Source of the DNA: Carya illinoinensis
Lineage: Eukaryota > Streptophyta > Magnoliopsida > Fagales > Juglandaceae
Length of the DNA stretch: 64,000 nt
Assembly: GCF_018687715.1 (NCBI RefSeq)
Contig: NC_056762.1
Location: 37,652,864 to 37,716,863, forward strand
Reading direction: 5' to 3'
Part shown: positions 22,901-34,500 of the stretch, piece by piece
Layout of the letters: each line of letters opens with the position of its first letter
Position numbering within the stretch: position 1 is the first letter of the stretch
Notes under the pieces: generated by a model
Databases searched by the model: none
What the model was told of the DNA's origin: nothing
What the model saw: only the letters and a program-made list of their open reading frames with translations
Made by a program: the position numbers and the translations under genes

Positions 22901-24534
22901 CTTATAATGAATTCAGGGACTCTTTCCAGCGCATTGCACTGGTGTGCAACTAGTTAGTTCTATTTTAAAGAAAAAATCATTTATAAATCCAGGGGCTACA
23001 GTTATACATTGGCTGTTCACCTTAACGGAGAAAGTTTGCTCATTGAGCAACAATGCACATGCTATAGTTTGAGTATTTTATGCTATTTCTTCAAAGCAAG
23101 CACTGGCTTTGCCGAAGCCCAAGTACACGTAAATAGGCTATGTTTAGAAGGTTTTTACTAGACAAGATGGTTGTATCTACTTTTTGCTCCCTACCTCTTA
23201 TATCTGGTCAGAATTGTACAGACAATACATTCTACTGAGCCCATTAACGAAGTAAGATCAATTTATTTTGGTTGTGACCACAAGTACTTACAGAGTTTTT
23301 CCAATTAAATTAGGAAGAAAAACATTTTCAAGCTGGCACAGGGAGAGTACATAGCTCCAGAAAAAATTGAGAATGTATATGCAAAGTGCAAGTTCATTTC
23401 CCAGTGCTTTGTATATGGTAAGAAAGTGCTTTGTATGTGTATTTTTTGACTTGAAGTGCATATGTGTCATCATCAGGCGCATACGTAGAAGACTAAAACT
23501 AATGATGAGGTTAATTTGCACGTATACACTACCATGTTGTTGTTCATTATTGTTTCCACAAGCCCTGAGTAAACCCAATACAATTTCCCAATCATTCAAA
23601 GAAATCCTTACAATGGCTATTTTAAGACATCCACTACTTTCACACGAAGAAATGCAGTTATCATCTTATCTTTTGGTCAATTTTGCAAACATGATACAGA
23701 CGGAACAAGGAAAATCTATTGAGTCCAGGATTCCAGCTCAAGCATCTAAATGTGGTCACTTCTATTAATCAACCATTTTGATGAGGAATGCCTCAAAACC
23801 AAACTAATCCTGAAGTGCATTGTCTATATTCAGAATGACAGAATTCTTATCCATGTCATCTTTGCCAAAAGAGCAAAAAGCAGCCAAACCAATCGGAGAC
23901 ACAATATAACCCGTCAAAGAAATAGTGCAGAACAATGAACTTCAGAAAAATGCCCAAAAAAATTCATGAACTTACGTAATGCCAGTCCCTGAAATATCAA
24001 ACTCGAGATGTATGCAGGAGCGATCAGACTCAGGTTTGTGAAGCTCTTTTTGACCAGCAACAGTAACTCTTCAGGAAAAAGAATTAAAACCAACTTCAGT
24101 AAACACTAATAAAAATGACATAACCAAATGCAGATATCCATATCAATGCAGTTAGAAACGAAGCTCTAAAAACAGAGAGGGGATCATCTTTTTATTGCAA
24201 ACAGAGAGAGGAAGGATCCGGGGCACAAAATAATCGCTCAATTCAGGGGAAAATGTGTTTAATAGAGGGACTTACCGGCTTGGACAGCGAAGACGAACGG
24301 CGAAGTCGAACGGCGAAATCGAACGGCGAAGTCGAATGGCAGTGGCTAGGGTTTCTAAAACTAAGAGGAAGAGCTTGTGCAGTGAAAGTGTTACAGCGGA
24401 TCTATCGGTTTCGACCGATATGGATTTCTCTCAACCCGTAGGTGACTTGGATCCGAAGAACCCGGCATTTGTCGGGTGGGCTCAACTCGGTTTCATCGGA
24501 CGGACCGGCCCAAGGCCTTTTTTGCACACCCCTA
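19787..24534 (-). mobile_element. hAT DNA transposon, apparently full length
   Basis: The element is bounded by a perfect 8-bp duplication GATACACC (19779-19786, 24535-24542), the hAT hallmark. Left terminus TAGGCCTGCAACCC and right terminus (reverse complement) TAGGGGTGTGCAAAA are imperfect inverted repeats. A transposase gene lies on the minus strand at 20384-22602. Near the left end are short CCGTCCGTAC / GTACGGACGG inverted repeats and a T run of about 39 bases. The 1.9 kb between transposase start and right end contains no convincing open frame and is probably promoter, leader and subterminal sequence. Total 4748 bases. Confidence 0.94.
20384..22602 (-). CDS. hAT-family transposase (ZBED/RICESLEEPER-like)
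   Basis: Nearly the whole protein lies in one open exon, 22602-20526. I place the start at MDCFESDTHTN; ten in-frame codons upstream look unrelated. An N-terminal basic segment (PPRKRRANK) precedes a BED zinc finger (residues about 50-100: VVWDHFTKIDG, CNYC, HLGICKQH). The RNase H-like catalytic core follows (LTTDTWTS, TVDNASSNDVAI, CCAHIMNLIVNDGL, DVSTRWNSTYLML). A C-terminal hAT dimerisation region runs about 610-690 (WWKINEVKYPILAKVAQDVM, SSESAFSAGGRVLDPFRSSL). An intron is likely at the end: donor GTAATG at 20525, acceptor after 20434, last exon 20433-20384 reading EFGPKSSFAYYDEIEE and stop, in phase. Unspliced, the frame ends at 20491 with NEFISYLHIY. The Asp residues and the C-terminal W are all present, so the protein may be active. 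Confidence 0.93.
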
Positions 24535-24651
24535 GATACACCTAATTTATTTTGTTTTTAAATTAAATGTTGTCAATATTAATAATTTTATATGTTTATT
24601 AATATGTTAATTGATCACCTACGTACCCTTTGAATAGCCTGACAGTGGATT

Positions 24652-24666
24652 TTTTTTTTTTTAGGA
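24652..24666 (-). mobile_element. Tail-only retroposon insertion in the lectin-receptor promoter
   Basis: A perfect 14-bp direct repeat CCTGACAGTGGATT (24638-24651 and 24667-24680) flanks only about 15 bases, T run plus AGGA. This is what a poly(A)-tailed retroposon truncated almost at once would leave in reverse orientation. Confidence 0.55.
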
Positions 24667-24947
24667 CCTGACAGTGGATTGTTGACTTGGCAATTTCGGA
24701 CCCTTCATTTAGGTTCTATTTAAAATATTTATTAATGTTATTTTAAAAATTTATAAAAATAATAGTAAACGTCTTAGAATTACGTCCGACGTTTTTGTGG
24801 TCTAATTTTGATCACGTTGATCAGCATTATCTCGCCAGTGACCAGTTATCTTCCCGCTTAGTTGATTAACTAATTAACCATCCCTAGCCGAAGTCTGCAA
24901 TAATAGCAGCAGTAGTAGTCGTACGTGCACCATCTATACATGCACGC

Positions 24948-24954
24948 TATAAAT
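24948..24954 (+). promoter_or_regulatory. TATA box of the lectin receptor gene
   Basis: TATAAAT. Transcription would start about 24975-24985. The first ATG at 24974 is then too close, which favours the ATG at 25001 as start. Confidence 0.65.
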
Positions 24955-25000
24955 TAGTGGGAATATCACATATATGATTCCCTACTTACAAATAGAATTT

Positions 25001-27028
25001 ATGGATTCTCGTCCATCTTTGTGGTGGCTGCTGCTCTTTTGGCCCACATTCTTACTTTTTCTGATGCAAAACCAGCAGTTTGCCATAGCAGTGCATGCGC
25101 TCCGCACTGCAGGAACTACTCTAACAAACGTATCCAAGAACTTTTACTTCCCAAACTTTAACCCAAACCTAAATCCTTACAAGATTCAAGACATGATTAC
25201 GCTTTTAGGAAGCTCCAAAATCTCACAAGGTTTTATTCAAATCCCTGATGCATCAGCATTCACAGTTGATCATCATCCTACATACAGAGCAGGCAGAGCC
25301 ATCTATGCCTCCCCTGTCCGGCTTTTTGACCCATTAACCCGTACCCCAGCTTCTTTTCAAACTACCTTCTCTTTCAAATTGACCGCCGCCACCAATGACT
25401 GGTCAGTTTCCGGCGAGGGTCACGGTGGCGAAGGAGGCCTTGCTTTTATTATCGTACCAGACGAGTTTACGGTCGGTAGGCCGGGACCCTGGCTCGGCGT
25501 CCTTAATGATGTATGCAACCACTACAAAGTCTTCTACGTGGAGTTCGATGCGACTCTCGACCCAGAATTTGGGGATCCCAATGATGACCACGTAGGTGTC
25601 AATCTCGGCAGCGTCGTTTCTTTCAAGACCGCAAATCCATCAAAAGCAAACGTTTCTTTACACAGTAACATAGTTCATCGAGCTTGGATAACCTACGACG
25701 GTCAGCGTAGAAGGATCGACGTCCATCTCGGATCGGATGGATACTCTAAGCCATCGGAACCAATTTTATCTTTTCCGCTAGATCTCTCACCTTTCCTTCA
25801 AGAATACATGTTCGTCGGGTTCTCGGCCTCCGCAGGAAAGTCAACAAAAATTCATAGCGTTTTGTCTTGGAACTTTTCATCTACGACTCAAACTTTGTTG
25901 CGGAAGCCTTCCGCAAGAATTTGCCATAGAAATTTGGCTCGCCAAGTCTCCAAATATACCGATAGTGGTTACAGAGCCCCGCCGAGCAGCTTCTTGATCT
26001 TTGTTGCGGTGCTTGGACTTTGTACGTTGGCTTTGAGCTCTTACTATTGCAACAGTATGCGCAGGGAGAGCACAGAGTCATTTATTCTTCTGGCTGACAA
26101 GAAGCAGAAGCCCACGTCACCGAAAAAGCCTCGCCGGTACACGGTTGTTGAAGTTTTCAAAGCCACGCGGCGTTTTGGAAAATCAGAAATATTGGGAAGT
26201 GATTTTAGAGGTGTTCTGTACAGAGGAACACTCCCTAATGGGCGTCATGTGGCGATGAAGCGGTTCTCGAGTCAATACCTGAAATCATCGCGCTTGGCTA
26301 CGAGGCGAGTTTTACAGAGAATTGATGAATTATCCCAGATTAATCATCCGGGTTTGACTCCTATTCGTGGATGGTGTTGCGAGAAATACGAGACGATCAT
26401 TGTGTTTAACTACTTTCCAAATGGAAGCCTAGATCGTTGGTTGTATGGACTGGATGTTCTCCCTTGGAGTCTGCGATTCAAACTCATCAAAGAGATTGCA
26501 GAGGCATTGTGTTTCCTCCACTCTAAAGGACTCGCTCATGGAAACTTCAAAGCCAGCAGTGTCTTTCTCGACCTTAATAATCAAGCTGTATTGGGTGATT
26601 ATGATTTCATCTTCTTTCAAGGAGATAAGGCTGGGCCAGCTGAATCGGTGGCTAGCATGAACGAGGACGTGTTCTGGTTCGGGATGCTCGTGTTGGAAAC
26701 CATAGCAGGAAAAAAGACGGTGGCGTTGGGAGGAGGCGTAGGAGAGATGAGTGTTTTAGGATTTGCATGGAGCATGCATGAGAGCGGAGAGAAGGCAAAG
26801 GTGGTGGACGAGAGGGTATTGGGACTTTGTGCTAACTCAGAACAGGCGGTTCGCGTTCTGGAAATCGGTCTGAGTTGTACATTGAGCAAGAACAACGGGA
26901 GGCCGTGTATGGAAGAGGTGGTGCAGTTGTTGAATACACAGAAACCGGTCCCTAAGCTGCCACCGAGTCGACCAGCCGAGCTGTTTCCAAAGCAGAGTAG
27001 TACTGCACGCCTATCTGGCCGGGCTTGA
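25001..27028 (+). CDS. L-type lectin receptor-like protein with a pseudokinase domain
   Basis: A single intronless frame, 675 residues from MDSRPSLW. An upstream in-frame ATG (24974) would add nine residues but lies at the expected transcription start. Signal peptide: WWLLLFWPTFLLFL, residues about 6-30. Legume lectin domain: about 45-290 (FYFPNFN, TTFSFKL, GGLAFIIVP, VEFDATLDPEF, HVGVNLGSV, AWITYDG, MFVGFSASAG). The Asp residues of FDA and the loop that bind Ca/Mn look kept. A single membrane span (FLIFVAVLGLCTLALSS) is followed by the cytoplasmic kinase fold, about 390-650. The ATP lysine is present (HVAMKRF), but the catalytic loop reads HGNFKASSVFLD instead of HRDxKxxN and the DFG position reads GDYDF. 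With both catalytic aspartates altered, it is probably a pseudokinase that signals through a partner at the plasma membrane. The lectin half matches the LecRK family; I cannot name the subgroup. Confidence 0.9.
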   Translation: MDSRPSLWWLLLFWPTFLLFLMQNQQFAIAVHALRTAGTTLTNVSKNFYFPNFNPNLNPYKIQDMITLLGSSKISQGFIQIPDASAFTVDHHPTYRAGRAIYASPVRLFDPLTRTPASFQTTFSFKLTAATNDWSVSGEGHGGEGGLAFIIVPDEFTVGRPGPWLGVLNDVCNHYKVFYVEFDATLDPEFGDPNDDHVGVNLGSVVSFKTANPSKANVSLHSNIVHRAWITYDGQRRRIDVHLGSDGYSKPSEPILSFPLDLSPFLQEYMFVGFSASAGKSTKIHSVLSWNFSSTTQTLLRKPSARICHRNLARQVSKYTDSGYRAPPSSFLIFVAVLGLCTLALSSYYCNSMRRESTESFILLADKKQKPTSPKKPRRYTVVEVFKATRRFGKSEILGSDFRGVLYRGTLPNGRHVAMKRFSSQYLKSSRLATRRVLQRIDELSQINHPGLTPIRGWCCEKYETIIVFNYFPNGSLDRWLYGLDVLPWSLRFKLIKEIAEALCFLHSKGLAHGNFKASSVFLDLNNQAVLGDYDFIFFQGDKAGPAESVASMNEDVFWFGMLVLETIAGKKTVALGGGVGEMSVLGFAWSMHESGEKAKVVDERVLGLCANSEQAVRVLEIGLSCTLSKNNGRPCMEEVVQLLNTQKPVPKLPPSRPAELFPKQSSTARLSGRA

Positions 27029-27362
27029 TCTCCCAGCATTGGCAAACTAGCATAAGAAAAAGGTGTACTTAATTAACCTCAAAATGTATAATAAAAGGTG
27101 AAGTTAGCACGCATGCGCGCATGGTTGACTCTTCAATATTGGGAGGTGTATCCTTCGACCGAGTGAGATATTGCAGGTTGATCGCTTTCTCGCGAGCTTC
27201 TTTTTCCCACCGAGCAGAAATTGCACCTAATTAAATTAATAAAATGACGATGATTAAATGCAATACTTTAAATTATAAATAAAGGAAAACACTAAAGCCC
27301 CAAAAGAATCTAACAAAGAGTTCTACGTACTATGTTGCAAGTCAGTTTGAAGAATTGTTTCC

Positions 27363-29983
27363 TAAAGTAAACACTATAGACACAAAGGGATCTTATAGAG
27401 GGATCACACACTGATAATGTGCCACGTATTCCTTTTTTTTTTTTTTCCTTTCTCCCCCTTCTCTCCCTGTACCTTTCCACTCCCATCCTCCTATGTGCCT
27501 CTCTCTCCCCCCTCCCCGCACCAACCATGGTGGTCAAGGACCATCCCAGGGTATACAAAAGTCACTAGCGGTCCAAGCGACACCTTCGACTAGGACATGG
27601 GAGCTCACAGTAGAGGTAGGGTCGCGGCTTGCCGTGCACATTTTGTGCACTATACATAGCTGGTTGCAATGTGGTCGTGGTTGCATGGCAAAAGTGGTCA
27701 CAACTTGCATGACCGACATCCGATGGCCAAGGTGGTAGGGCGTGGTTGGGGTGGTCGCAGCACGGGTTGCAGAGTGGAGAGGCACATGGTGATCGCGGTG
27801 TGGCTAGGCGATCTGTCAGGACCCCAACAAAAATTGCACTAGGACAAGGTCCTAGACATACGTGAACAACTAAGATCAGGCCACTTATGGGATCAAACCT
27901 AGCTTTGGAGAACTTCTCTAGGGATGTAGTGCAGACCCTAGGAAGATTGCGGGAATGGCACATGTCAATTCAAAAATGGCTCACGTCTCTCCATTTAACT
28001 AGGCCATGGCTTAGCCCTGACAACCCATTGACACTACTGTTGGCATGCCCTAACAACCCATTAACACTGATGTTGACATGCCATGATAGCCTCACAGGTC
28101 ATGCCTTGACAGCCCCACGGGCCATCAACATGGCAGCACCACCAGCAAGCCATGGCACATGTATAACAGCCCCATAGACATGCCATGGCACTCACTCGGC
28201 AGCACTCAGCAAGCATTAGACATGACTTGCCCATGACAACACATGGCTTGGCCATCAGCATGCCAAGGCCATGGCAAGACATGCTCACCACGCACTGTAG
28301 TAGTAGCGAGGGTAGTGGCATATCCCATCAAGTATGCCATCTAGCATACTGCTCCAGCCCGTGCCTTGCTGCACCAATGCTCAAGCCACCTACCTGGGCC
28401 ACGTAGGCCACTTGCCTAGGCCATGCAAGCCAATGCACGGCAACATGCTATGTCCATAACCAAGCCAACGCACGGCATCATGTCGTGCCCATAAGCATGC
28501 CATGGACCAGGCCATGGCAAGCCCATGTTGTACCCATTTAGCACACAGCAGCCAGCGAGGCTGTTGGTCCAAACCGCGTGCCGCACAGCATGCACTAGCA
28601 CGCTAGCAAGGTTAGTAGGCAGGCCTAGCAAGCCTGCCCAGCCAGCGTGTAGCGTAGAACACAGGCCAGCCTAGCACGCATGCGTGTGTAGGCCATGCCA
28701 GGCCTAGCACATGCTCAAGCCACTTGCTTGGCCAACGCGTAGGCCACTTGATTGGCCAACATGCATGCCATCAACTTGGCCTGCGTGCAAGCCATGCCAA
28801 ACCAGCACCTAGCCAGCACCATGACAAGTTGTGGGCCCTCATGGGTCCCACGACCAGATTTTATTAATTTTTTTATTTTAAGTATTTTATTATTTATAGG
28901 ACCTATTTAGGGTTTCTACCTTGTAAGCTTATAAATAGGACCCTTAACTTTTATTTTTACATCTTTTGGCAAATTTCTTTGTGGACGGATTATTTGTTCT
29001 TAAGATCTCTTATCGGTGATTAGTACTTGGGCTATTTGGGTGCAACCTGTGTGAATCCCAAATAGAGGATCAATACCTTGATGTTTGTGGACGAGTGTTG
29101 ATTCGTTTATCAATCTTATGAGTAATTTTGTTTCTCTTTTCCATTATTGAGTTACGATCTTGTTATTTACTTTTGTTTGCATAATCATCATTTGCAAATT
29201 CTATTGTTCATCACGCCTCCATCAATTCCATTGATTCATCCATCAATCCAACACACTATATCTACTTTTCCACGAAGATCTAGCTTTGTTGGCCTTTCCA
29301 TAAGCTTTCCATTCACTTTCCTATCGCCCAAACACTATTGTAGCCTTCATTCATCCATAATTCATCCTAGATCTAATTCTCATCACCATAAAACCCTAGA
29401 TCTAACTTAGATCTAGTGCCTCCATAATTTCTACCCAAAACCCCTAGATCCATAAGGATTTCCTACATTTTAGGAAACCCTAACCTCACTTCTATATTTA
29501 CAATACTACCCTTGGGGGCGCCAACCATAAACCTTAACCCTAATCATCCTTAAGTGGCACCAACCCTAAAGTGAGATCCCACCATTTGGCCATCTTAATT
29601 CCTTACACCAAATTCATTCCATCAATACTCTAATTCATAACCACAACACAAACCATCCATATTCACTAAATCTCAGTACTCAAGTTCAAGGACTCAAGTA
29701 AGGGCAAGCAAGAGGAATAGGCTTTTCAATCATAGTTGGAAGAAGCGGATCTAGAGGACCTTATTGTTTAGGGACTAGACCGAAGTCCCTAACACTGTCG
29801 CGGTATGCGTGGTCGACAGCCCGTGGCTAGGGTGGTCGGGAATTGCCTACGCGAGTAAGGTAGAGGGAAAATGGAAGAGGGGAGGGGAAACGTACGAAGA
29901 AAAAAAAAAGATGACACATGGCACACTAATAGTGTACCACATCAGTGTATGTGATCTCTTTGTGGGATTTCTTTATGTTTTTA
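27363..29983. mobile_element. Degenerate inverted-repeat element, non-autonomous, hosting an LTR insertion
   Basis: The left arm, TAAAGTAAACACTATAGACA onward to ATAATGTGCCACGT plus a T run, matches the reverse complement of the right arm, TAAAAACATAAAGAAATCCC onward to GATCACATACACTGATG and GTGTGCCATGTG plus a T run. Arms are about 70-80 bases and diverged. Between them is GC-richer non-coding DNA (GGTGGTCG, GCGTGGTTGG repeats) interrupted by the LTR-like block at 27814-29794. Without that block it is about 640 bases. No transposase is seen. A Mutator-like or MITE assignment is a guess. Confidence 0.5.
27814..29794 (+). mobile_element. GC-rich LTR-like block, probable solo LTR
   Basis: It begins TGTCAGGACCCC and ends AGTCCCTAACA, with TG...CA ends. 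The 3' end forms a hairpin (AGGGACT / AGTCCCT) like the one in the 19752 LTR. A plus-strand TATA region (GCTTATAAATAGGACC) near 28930, about 1.1 kb in, fits a U3-R boundary. The U3 part (28000-28830) is packed with short CATGCC, GGCCA and CTAGCA palindromes. Flanks are CGATC (left) and CTGTC (right), only three of five matching, so the boundary or the age is uncertain. No gag or pol is seen; short open frames are repeat-derived. Confidence 0.6.
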
Positions 29984-30450
29984 GCAGCCTTCATAAATAA
30001 ATAAACAAACAGAATTAAAGGGTCAAGATTTCAACAAGCATTTTATTTCAATTGGTACAATACAAATAAAAGGAATTAAAGAACTCAATCTGGGACCATT
30101 AATGACTCCTGCGATACTTTTCTAGTACTATTCTTGGATAAATCAAAGGGGAAGCTACTGACCTTTGGCAGTTTTGTTATAGTCCGGCTTGCAGATTGTA
30201 ATGCCAAGGCAAACATGAAATTAATTTGAATTAGGCTAAATTAGATTTATTTGTTATGAACTAATTGAAAGAGAGATCTAGCTAGCTACTTCCTAGATCT
30301 TTGTCCTGACTCCTACTTAAAGGAAGTATTAACATTGAAGCCGATGGACGTTAAAGTTTCCAGTGGCTAATTATAATGCCTATTTGCAGCCTTGCTGGAT
30401 TAATCCACCCTCCAGAGTGGGAGGGATGGGGATGGAGTGGATCGGAAGGA

Positions 30451-30532
30451 TATATATATATATATATATATGAGTGATGATCTAGGGTTGTTGAATATAT
30501 ATATATATGAGTGATGATCTAGGGTTGTTGAA
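30451..30532. repeat. TA microsatellite and 37-bp tandem duplication
   Basis: TGAGTGATGATCTAGGGTTG begins at 30471 and again at 30508, each preceded by a TA run: two copies of a 37-base unit without differences in the non-TA part. Confidence 0.9.
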
Positions 30533-31172
30533 TCTCCTGATCATGTTGTGCATGCATGTTAAAGGAAGAAGTGCGATGGTATATAGATCTCACGCACGAG
30601 GTAGGCAAGCCACATGTGAAAATCATCTACCGATCTTTGAGAGCTGGCATTTCCTGTGGTGCCTGAAGAATAGGCGATCAGGGAGACAAGTGGGGTGGCA
30701 CATGAGAGGAATGGAACATGAACTAGGGATACACATACATATGACACTATCCATGAATTCGACAAGTACACCTCGCGGACTTGAGTTTGATATAGATTGA
30801 TTTAGGTCAAAACATGTTGATCTGATAAGGCATGAATTAGTAACGAGTCAACCATAATCAATCCATATAACACGAATAAATTCTATTTTTAAATTTTATA
30901 AATCTTTAGCCTTATATGCGCCCTCTTTTTGGTGTTGAGAATATGTGATCTTAATATTAGTATTTGACTACATAATATATCTTAAACTAGTAAACTTTTT
31001 TTGGTAACATATAATTTTATTTTATGAAAATATTAGTTTTGATATTGATATACATTATTGGTTTCAATATTGATAATAATATATTTTATCATGAATCTAG
31101 CTATAATTGTGATTTATTTATATAGTTATCATTATATTGTATATGAAATCATATTATTCAGGTTACAAAGGA
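30533..31172. other. Intergenic DNA without a recognised gene
   Basis: A 97-codon plus-strand frame (30507-30800) starts in the tandem duplication and shows no domain. The rest is AT-rich. Confidence 0.6.
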
Positions 31173-31177
31173 AATAT

Positions 31178-31529
31178 TGACGTAGCGGAATCGTATAAGA
31201 AAAATAAAACTCAAGAAGAACTATGTCTTCCGAACCACGAGCCACCAGTCTTATTGATGAAACTCAGTAAAACTTAGAATTATTCAAAGATGAAAAACTG
31301 CCTCCCTCCCCTGTATTCGGTCCCCTTATACCCAGAAAACCAACTAAGGAACTTATTTTAAAAGGAAAGATATCGCTAGCACACTATCAACTACGGAAAG
31401 CTTATTAAAAATGGAAACATTAAAACTGGAAATGAAATATGCAATAATTTGGAGAGCTGCTGAAGAGCTCCTCTGTTTACGGCACTTTCCTCTTCAATCC
31501 CGATAACTCATGCTAAATCTGCTGCATCA
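31178..31529 (-). repeat. 3' LTR of the gypsy element
   Basis: 352-base TG...CA direct repeat. It also contains the last 22 bases of the Gag-Pol frame, including the stop. Confidence 0.95.
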
Positions 31530-34500
31530 GATTCTTCCCCACTCGGAAGGAAGCTCGACCTCGAGCTATAGTCAGGATAGAGTGCTTCATCTGGAGGGTG
31601 GTACTCAAAAATATCTGCTACATTGAAGGTAGAGGAGATTGACATGTTATCAGGGAGGTCCACGACATAAGCATTATCATTTATCCTTTTCACAATTCGG
31701 CATGGGCCGAACTTCTTCTTCTGCAACTTATTGTAAGTCCCAGCTGGAAAACGCTGCTTGCGTAGGTGCACCATGACCAGGTCCCCTTCTTGGAAAATTT
31801 TAACTCGCCTATGCTTGTCTGCCGCTTGTTTGTATCTTGAGTTAGCCTTTTCCAAGTTGACACGAACGTCTGAATGGACTTGCTGAATTCTCTCTGCCAT
31901 GTTCTCTGCTGCAGTACTAATTCCAGGAAGTCTTGGCAGGGGAATTAAGTCAAGGGTGTGCTTTGGTGGTCGAGTGTAGACAACCTCAAATGGCGTTTTC
32001 CCGATTGACCGATTGACCATATTGTTAAAAGCAAACTCCACTTGCGGAAGGCAAACATCCCACTGTTTTGGCTTGTCTCCACAGACGCAACAAACCATGT
32101 TGCCCAACGTGCGATTTGTGACTTCCGTTTGCCCATCTGTTTGCGGATGGCAGGTGGTACTATATTTGAGGTTGGTTTTGAATTTTTTCCAAAGGGTGAT
32201 CCAAAAATGGCTAAGGAACTTCACATCTCTATCGGATGTAATCGACTTCGGAATCCCATGAAGCCGCACAATTTCTTTGAAGAAAAGGTGGGCAATGTTA
32301 GATGCATCAGCTGTTTTCTTGCACGGTATAAAATGAGCCATTTTGAAAAATCGGTCGACCACAACAAACACGGAATCCACTCCACGCTGAGTTCGCGGAA
32401 GACCGAGTACGAAGTCCATACTTACATCCTCCCAGATGTTTTCTGGCACGGGCAAAGGGGTGTAAAGTTTTGTGTTTTGAGCTTGGCCCTTCCCCACTTG
32501 GCAGATGGGGCATTTTTTTACAAACCTGTCAACATCCCTCTTCAACTGTGGCCAATAGTAACGCTCAGCTACTAGAGCAATTGTCTTATCACGCCCCACA
32601 TGACCCCCCAAACCTCCACCATGCAATTCACGGATCAAATGTTCACGTAGAGAAATCCTCGGTATACACAGCTGGTTGCCGCAAAACAAATATTCATCTT
32701 GAATATGGAAATCTGCCACAGGTTGCTTGAGCTTGCACTTCCTCCAAGTTCCAGCAAAGTCATCATCTTCCTCATAGAGTTCTTTGAGCTGTTCAAAACC
32801 AGTGATTTCAGTACGTAAAGTGATCAAGAGTTCCCCCCTTCGGCTGAGAGCATCTGCCACCTTGTTGTGCTGACCTGACTTATACTTTAGGACCATGGTG
32901 AATTTTTGAATGTAGGTAATCCACCTGGCATGCATCCGGTTCATGTGGGATTGAGTGTTGATGAACTTCAGCGCGTGATGATCACTATAAAGCACAAACT
33001 CGCGTTGAACCAGGTAATGCTCCCAATGCTTTAAGGCTCTGACTATCGCGTAGAACTCCAACTCATAGACAGTCCACTTGCGCCTTGCTTCATTCAATTT
33101 CTCACTAAATAATTCAACAGGTCGGCCTTCTTGTGAGAGAACAGCCCCAATGCCAACAATGGAGGCATCACACTCTACTTCAAATAATTTCTCAAAGCTG
33201 GGCAGTGCAAGTACTGGGGCTGTGGACAGCTTTTCCTTGATTATAGCAAAGCTTATATCTTGGTCATCACCCCATTGAAATCGACCCTTCTTCATGCATT
33301 CGGTAATTGGTGCTGCTAGAGTGCTAAAATTCCGAATGAACCTTCGGTAGAAAGTGGCTAGTCCATGGAAGCTTCGGACTTGCGTGAGGGATGATGGGCA
33401 TGGCCACTCTCGGATGGCCTGCACCTTTTCTTCATCCACATGAATCCCATCTGCACCAACAACAAAACCCAGAAAAAGTAATCTGTTGGTAATAAAATTG
33501 CACTTCTTTTGATTAGTGTATAGCTTGTTATCCTTTAGGACTGAGAGCACCTCACGCAAATGGACCATGTGTTGTTGCTCATCGGGGCTATATATAAGGA
33601 TGTCGTCAAAGTACACAACAACGAACTTGCCAATAAAGGGCTTGAGGGTTTGGTGCATGACCCTCATAAAAGTGCTAGGTGCATTCGACAAGCCGAATGG
33701 CATGACCAGCCACTCGTAAAGCCCCTCCTTCGTTTTGAAAGCCGTTTTCCATTCATCACCCGGTCTAATTCGAATTTGATGATAGCCACTCCTTAAATCA
33801 AGTTTCGAAAAAATTTTTGAACCCGAAAGCATGTCTAGCATGTCACTTAATCGCGGAATAGGAAATCTATATTTTACCGTGATTTTGTTGATAGCGCGAC
33901 TGTCCACGCACATCCTCCAACTACCGTCTTTCTTTGGGGTGAGTAAAGCTGGAACGGCATAAGGACTCATGCTTTCACGGATTAGTCCCTTGCAAATGAG
34001 ATCCTCAACCTGATCTTGAAGGATTTTGTGCTCATTGGGACTCATTCGGTAATGTGGCAAGTTGGGGAGGCTAGCACCTGGGACCAAGTCAATACAGTGT
34101 TGTATGTCTCGCATAGGAGGTAGACCAGCCGGCAATTCTTGAGGAGCAATGTCTGAAAATTCTTCAAGCAGTCGCTGAACATGGGGAGGTAATTCTAGAG
34201 CAGCTTCTTCGGTTCTCCCCTTCACAACAAGTGTCACAATTTCACCACTCTCTTTCGCATCCATCAGAAACTGACCCTCGGCTACTGTAAGAAAATTATT
34301 CCTCTTCTCAGGCACAGGTACTTCACGGGGGCTCTCTCCCACAGGCAACAACACCACCTTCTTTTCATGCCACCAAAATGAATAAGTATTGTCGCGCCCC
34401 TTGTATGTGGCGTCCACATCAAATTGCCACGGTCTCCCGAGCAGCACATGACAGGCGTCCATTTCCACCACGTCACAGTCCACTACATCATTGTAAAATT

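Noticed and set aside
23288..24545. Several 60-130 codon frames in the right part of the hAT element
   Set aside because: No homology-like motifs; the region is hAT leader/subterminal sequence.
27310..28631. Cluster of short open frames on both strands
   Set aside because: They follow the GC-rich, palindrome-rich U3 of an LTR-like block; translations are repeats of Met-Ala-Cys-His.
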